Origin: an uncultured Bacilli bacterium
Lineage (GTDB): Bacteria > Bacillota_I > Bacilli_A > RF39 > UBA660
NCBI GenBank assembly: GCA_947595415.1
Contig: CANQER010000014.1
Coordinates: 1-14,965, forward strand
Direction: 5' to 3'
DNA: 14,965 nucleotides
Positions 13,610 through 14,965 of the stretch are shown here, in pieces. Both the position numbers and the translations under genes were made by a program. Positions within the stretch are counted from its first letter, which is position 1. Each line of letters begins with the position of its first letter. A model generated the notes under the pieces. That model did not search any database and was not told where the DNA came from. It saw only the letters and a program-made list of their open reading frames with translations.

Positions 13610-14237
13610 AAATAGAAGGCTTAAAAAAGCAGTAATACCAGTTATTTATGGAATAGTGGGATTATGTTTAATAGTAGGTGTGTTTTTAATTGAAAAAGTA
13701 ATATCTAATAGTACTTTTAAGGAAAATGAGGATTTTAAGTATGTAGATGATACTATTTTTGATGAAGATATACCTGTTGTTTCTCCTGAAAAATCAATTA
13801 TTAGACCCTATACTGATGATAAGGTAAAAGTTTTAAAGAAGTTTTATGATTATCAAGGTGAAGCTAGTCAACAACAAGAATCTATTCTATACTATGAAAA
13901 TACTTATTTACAAAACAGTGGTGTTACATATGGTGGTGTAGATAGTTTTGATGTAGTGGCGATTATGGATGGTACTGTTATCGATGTTAAGGAAGATCAA
14001 GCTTTGGGTAAAATTGTAGAGATTAGACATAGTAATGATTTAATAAGTGTTTACCAAAGTTTAGGACAAGTAAATGTAAAAAAAGACGATAGTGTTAAAC
14101 AAGGTACTGTTATTGCGACTAGTGGGCAATCAAATATCGAAAAGGACTTAAAAAGCCATCTACACTTTGAATTAATATATAAGGGACAAACTGTTAATCC
14201 TGAAGATTATTATGATAAGTTAATAAGTGAAATGTAG
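13605..14237 (+). CDS. spoIIQ: SpoIIQ, forespore engulfment/channel protein with degenerate M23 domain
   Basis: SpoIIQ sits in the forespore membrane and binds SpoIIIAH of the mother cell, forming the feeding-channel complex that holds both cells together during engulfment. The 210-residue protein has one N-terminal helix (about 9–33), a linker, and a LytM/M23 domain (about 95–195). The zinc motif is broken: where an active enzyme (such as the M23 protein encoded at 6219–7670) has HxxxD, this has Tyr109-x3-Asp113, while the SHLHFEL end (184–190) is intact. B. subtilis SpoIIQ has also lost that His, whereas C. difficile SpoIIQ keeps it, so a structural role is likely. DGTVIDVKED and VYQSLGQVNVKKDDSVKQG fit the Bacillus protein well. 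It is much shorter than the Bacillus protein. Position between spoIID and spoIIID agrees with the call. Confidence 0.93.
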   Translation: MTNRRLKKAVIPVIYGIVGLCLIVGVFLIEKVISNSTFKENEDFKYVDDTIFDEDIPVVSPEKSIIRPYTDDKVKVLKKFYDYQGEASQQQESILYYENTYLQNSGVTYGGVDSFDVVAIMDGTVIDVKEDQALGKIVEIRHSNDLISVYQSLGQVNVKKDDSVKQGTVIATSGQSNIEKDLKSHLHFELIYKGQTVNPEDYYDKLISEM

Positions 14238-14255
14238 GGCTTAGGCTCTTTTTTT
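14236..14255 (+). terminator. Short intrinsic terminator after spoIIQ
   Basis: AGGGC (14236–14240), loop TTAG (14241–14244) and GCTCT (14245–14249), with one G·U pair, followed by T-residues to 14255. The 5' arm begins in the spoIIQ stop codon. It separates spoIIQ from spoIIID. Confidence 0.65.
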
Positions 14256-14267
14256 AGGTCTAAAAAA

Positions 14268-14297
14268 CCCTTTAATTTATATAATTAAATAAAGGGG
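14268..14297 (+). promoter_or_regulatory. Inverted repeat covering the spoIIID ribosome site, with an internal TATAAT
   Basis: CCCTTTA (14268–14274) pairs with TAAAGGG (14290–14296), which contains the AAAGGGG ribosome site of spoIIID. The 15-base loop holds TATATAAT (14278–14285), a possible -10 element; a start near 14292 would leave a very short leader and remove the 5' arm. No convincing -35 for sigma-A or sigma-E is seen. SpoIIID is sigma-E dependent in B. subtilis. Confidence 0.35.
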
Positions 14298-14304
14298 TGT
14301 TAGG

Positions 14305-14556
14305 ATGAGTAATGATATATTAACTCGTGTTATAGGTGAAGCTAATTATATACTTGAGACTGGGGAGACTGTTAGAAATATAGCTAAGGTTTTTAATGTT
14401 TCTAAGAGTACTGTTCATAAAGATTTACATGAAAGGCTTAGGGATATAGATAGAAATTTGTATGGACGTGTTGATAATATTTTAAAATATCACATTGATA
14501 TTAGACATATTAGGGGAGGAGCTGCGACTAGAAAAAAGTATTTAAAAAAATATTAG
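14305..14556 (+). CDS. spoIIID: Stage III sporulation transcriptional regulator SpoIIID
   Basis: SpoIIID is a small DNA-binding protein that activates and represses many sigma-E genes in the mother cell and prepares the switch to sigma-K. The 83-residue product carries the helix-turn-helix TVRNIAKVFNVSKSTVHKDL (22–41) and the signature ILKYHIDIRHIRGGAAT (59–75), nearly identical in layout to the Bacillus protein (93 residues), whose C-terminal tail is longer. The basic tail (RKKYLKKY) is kept in part. AAAGGGG (14291–14297) serves as ribosome site 7 bases before the ATG. The order spoIIQ–spoIIID–mbl matches B. subtilis. One of the safest calls in the window, and good evidence that the organism can sporulate. 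Confidence 0.97.
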   Translation: MSNDILTRVIGEANYILETGETVRNIAKVFNVSKSTVHKDLHERLRDIDRNLYGRVDNILKYHIDIRHIRGGAATRKKYLKKY

Positions 14557-14583
14557 TTCATAATAGGGAAAATATGGTATAAT
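14554..14583 (+). promoter_or_regulatory. Promoter of the mbl/mreB gene
   Basis: A perfect TATAAT (14578–14583) with extended TG at 14575–14576. The -35 is poor (TTCATA at 14557–14562 lies only 15 bases upstream). The start site would be near 14590, followed by GAGGAGG (14601–14607), 8 bases before ATG 14616. Confidence 0.6.
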
Positions 14584-14615
14584 TGTACTAGGATATAAGC
14601 GAGGAGGTTTGGATA

Positions 14616-14965
14616 ATGTTTACAAAAGATATTGGAATAGATTTGGGGACAGCGAATGTACTTATATATGTTAAAGGACAAGGAATTGTTTTAAATGAAC
14701 CTAGTGTGGTAGCGATTGATTCTGAAACTAAGAAAGCTTTAGCTGTGGGATCTGAGGCAAGAGAAATGCTTGGGAGGACTCCTGGTAAGGTAAAGGCTAT
14801 AAGACCTATGAAGGATGGGGTAATTGCTGATTTTGAGATTACTGAAATTATGCTTAATCATTTTATTAGGAAGGTTAATGGAAGAAGTATTTTATCTCGT
14901 CCAAGGATTTTGATATGTTGTCCATCTAATATTACACAAGTTGAAAAAAATGCGATTAAAGAAGC
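14616..14965 (+). CDS. mbl: MreB/Mbl actin-like cell-shape protein (5' part)
   Basis: The first 116 codons of a bacterial actin that organises the elongation machinery on the membrane; the gene continues past the window edge. Seen: the phosphate-1 loop [17 protein letters not shown] (5–21), [13 protein letters not shown] (23–35), [14 protein letters not shown] (44–57), [16 protein letters not shown] (62–77) and [18 protein letters not shown] (99–116). The DLGTANVLI and MFxKDIGID opening fits Mbl more than MreB, and mbl follows spoIIID in B. subtilis, so I use that symbol; the split from MreB would need the full protein. The start has a strong GAGGAGG site 8 bases upstream. It has its own promoter after spoIIID, so it is probably not limited to sporulation. 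Confidence 0.93.
   Translation, partial: MFTKDIGIDLGTANVLIYVKGQGIVLNEPSVVAIDSETKKALAVGSEAREMLGRTPGKVKAIRPMKDGVIADFEITEIMLNHFIRKVNGRSILSRPRILICCPSNITQVEKNAIKE

Noticed and set aside
263..14965. Mycoplasma-type code (TGA as Trp)
   Set aside because: Trp codons in conserved positions are TGG, and TGA ends several genes exactly where their families end (lgt neighbour, DHH protein, L9, M23, WalJ).

Overview
The window is a dense, very AT-rich stretch in which every supported gene lies on the + strand. It comes from a low-GC, spore-forming Firmicute. Four points support this. (i) spoIID, spoIIQ, spoIIID and an mbl/mreB-type gene follow one another. (ii) A DUF1146 (YwzB-like) gene sits just before spoIID, as it lies near spoIID in Bacillus. 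(iii) The blocks uvrB–yvlD–lgt, gdpP-like–rplI–dnaB and walJ–rlmH match neighbourhoods known from B. subtilis. (iv) TGA is a true stop and Trp is TGG, so the standard bacterial code applies rather than the Mycoplasma code. I would place it in a small-genome Bacilli/Erysipelotrichia-type lineage, but the sequence alone does not settle this.

Layout. 1–262: no convincing gene; a strong (possibly bidirectional) terminator and the uvrB promoter. 263–3391: uvrB, a YvlD-like membrane protein and lgt, tightly spaced and probably one operon. 3392–8871: a new promoter, then a stand-alone GdpP-type DHH phosphoesterase, rplI, dnaB, a LysM–G5–M23 wall hydrolase, walJ and rlmH. These have very short gaps or ATGA overlaps and probably form one operon. 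8872–9564: a monocistronic two-helix membrane protein of unknown function, with its own promoter and terminator. 9552–12583: an operon of an alanine-racemase-family enzyme, an ATP-grasp ligase of the D-aspartate-ligase-like type, an RpiB-type isomerase and a DUF1146 protein, ending in a hairpin terminator. 12584–14556: spoIID, spoIIQ and spoIIID. 14557–end: a promoter and the first 116 codons of an Mbl/MreB homologue that runs off the window.

Common theme. Much of the window serves the cell envelope: lipoprotein maturation (Lgt), wall hydrolysis (M23, SpoIID), wall-linked signalling (WalJ, possibly c-di-AMP turnover), a candidate D-amino-acid/peptidoglycan branch module (racemase plus ATP-grasp), the engulfment machinery (SpoIID, SpoIIQ) and the elongation cytoskeleton (Mbl). 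The rest is core replication, repair and translation (UvrB, DnaB, L9, RlmH).

Points most worth a second look. The spoIIQ upstream region has a sigma-F-like promoter lying inside an inverted repeat that would hide the start codon only in read-through mRNA from spoIID. The racemase/ATP-grasp pair may set peptidoglycan cross-bridge chemistry. The GdpP gene is reduced to its catalytic module. Base composition switches inside uvrB. Intergenic regions are so compact that terminators and promoters overlap. I found no RNA genes, CRISPR arrays, insertion sequences or phage genes.
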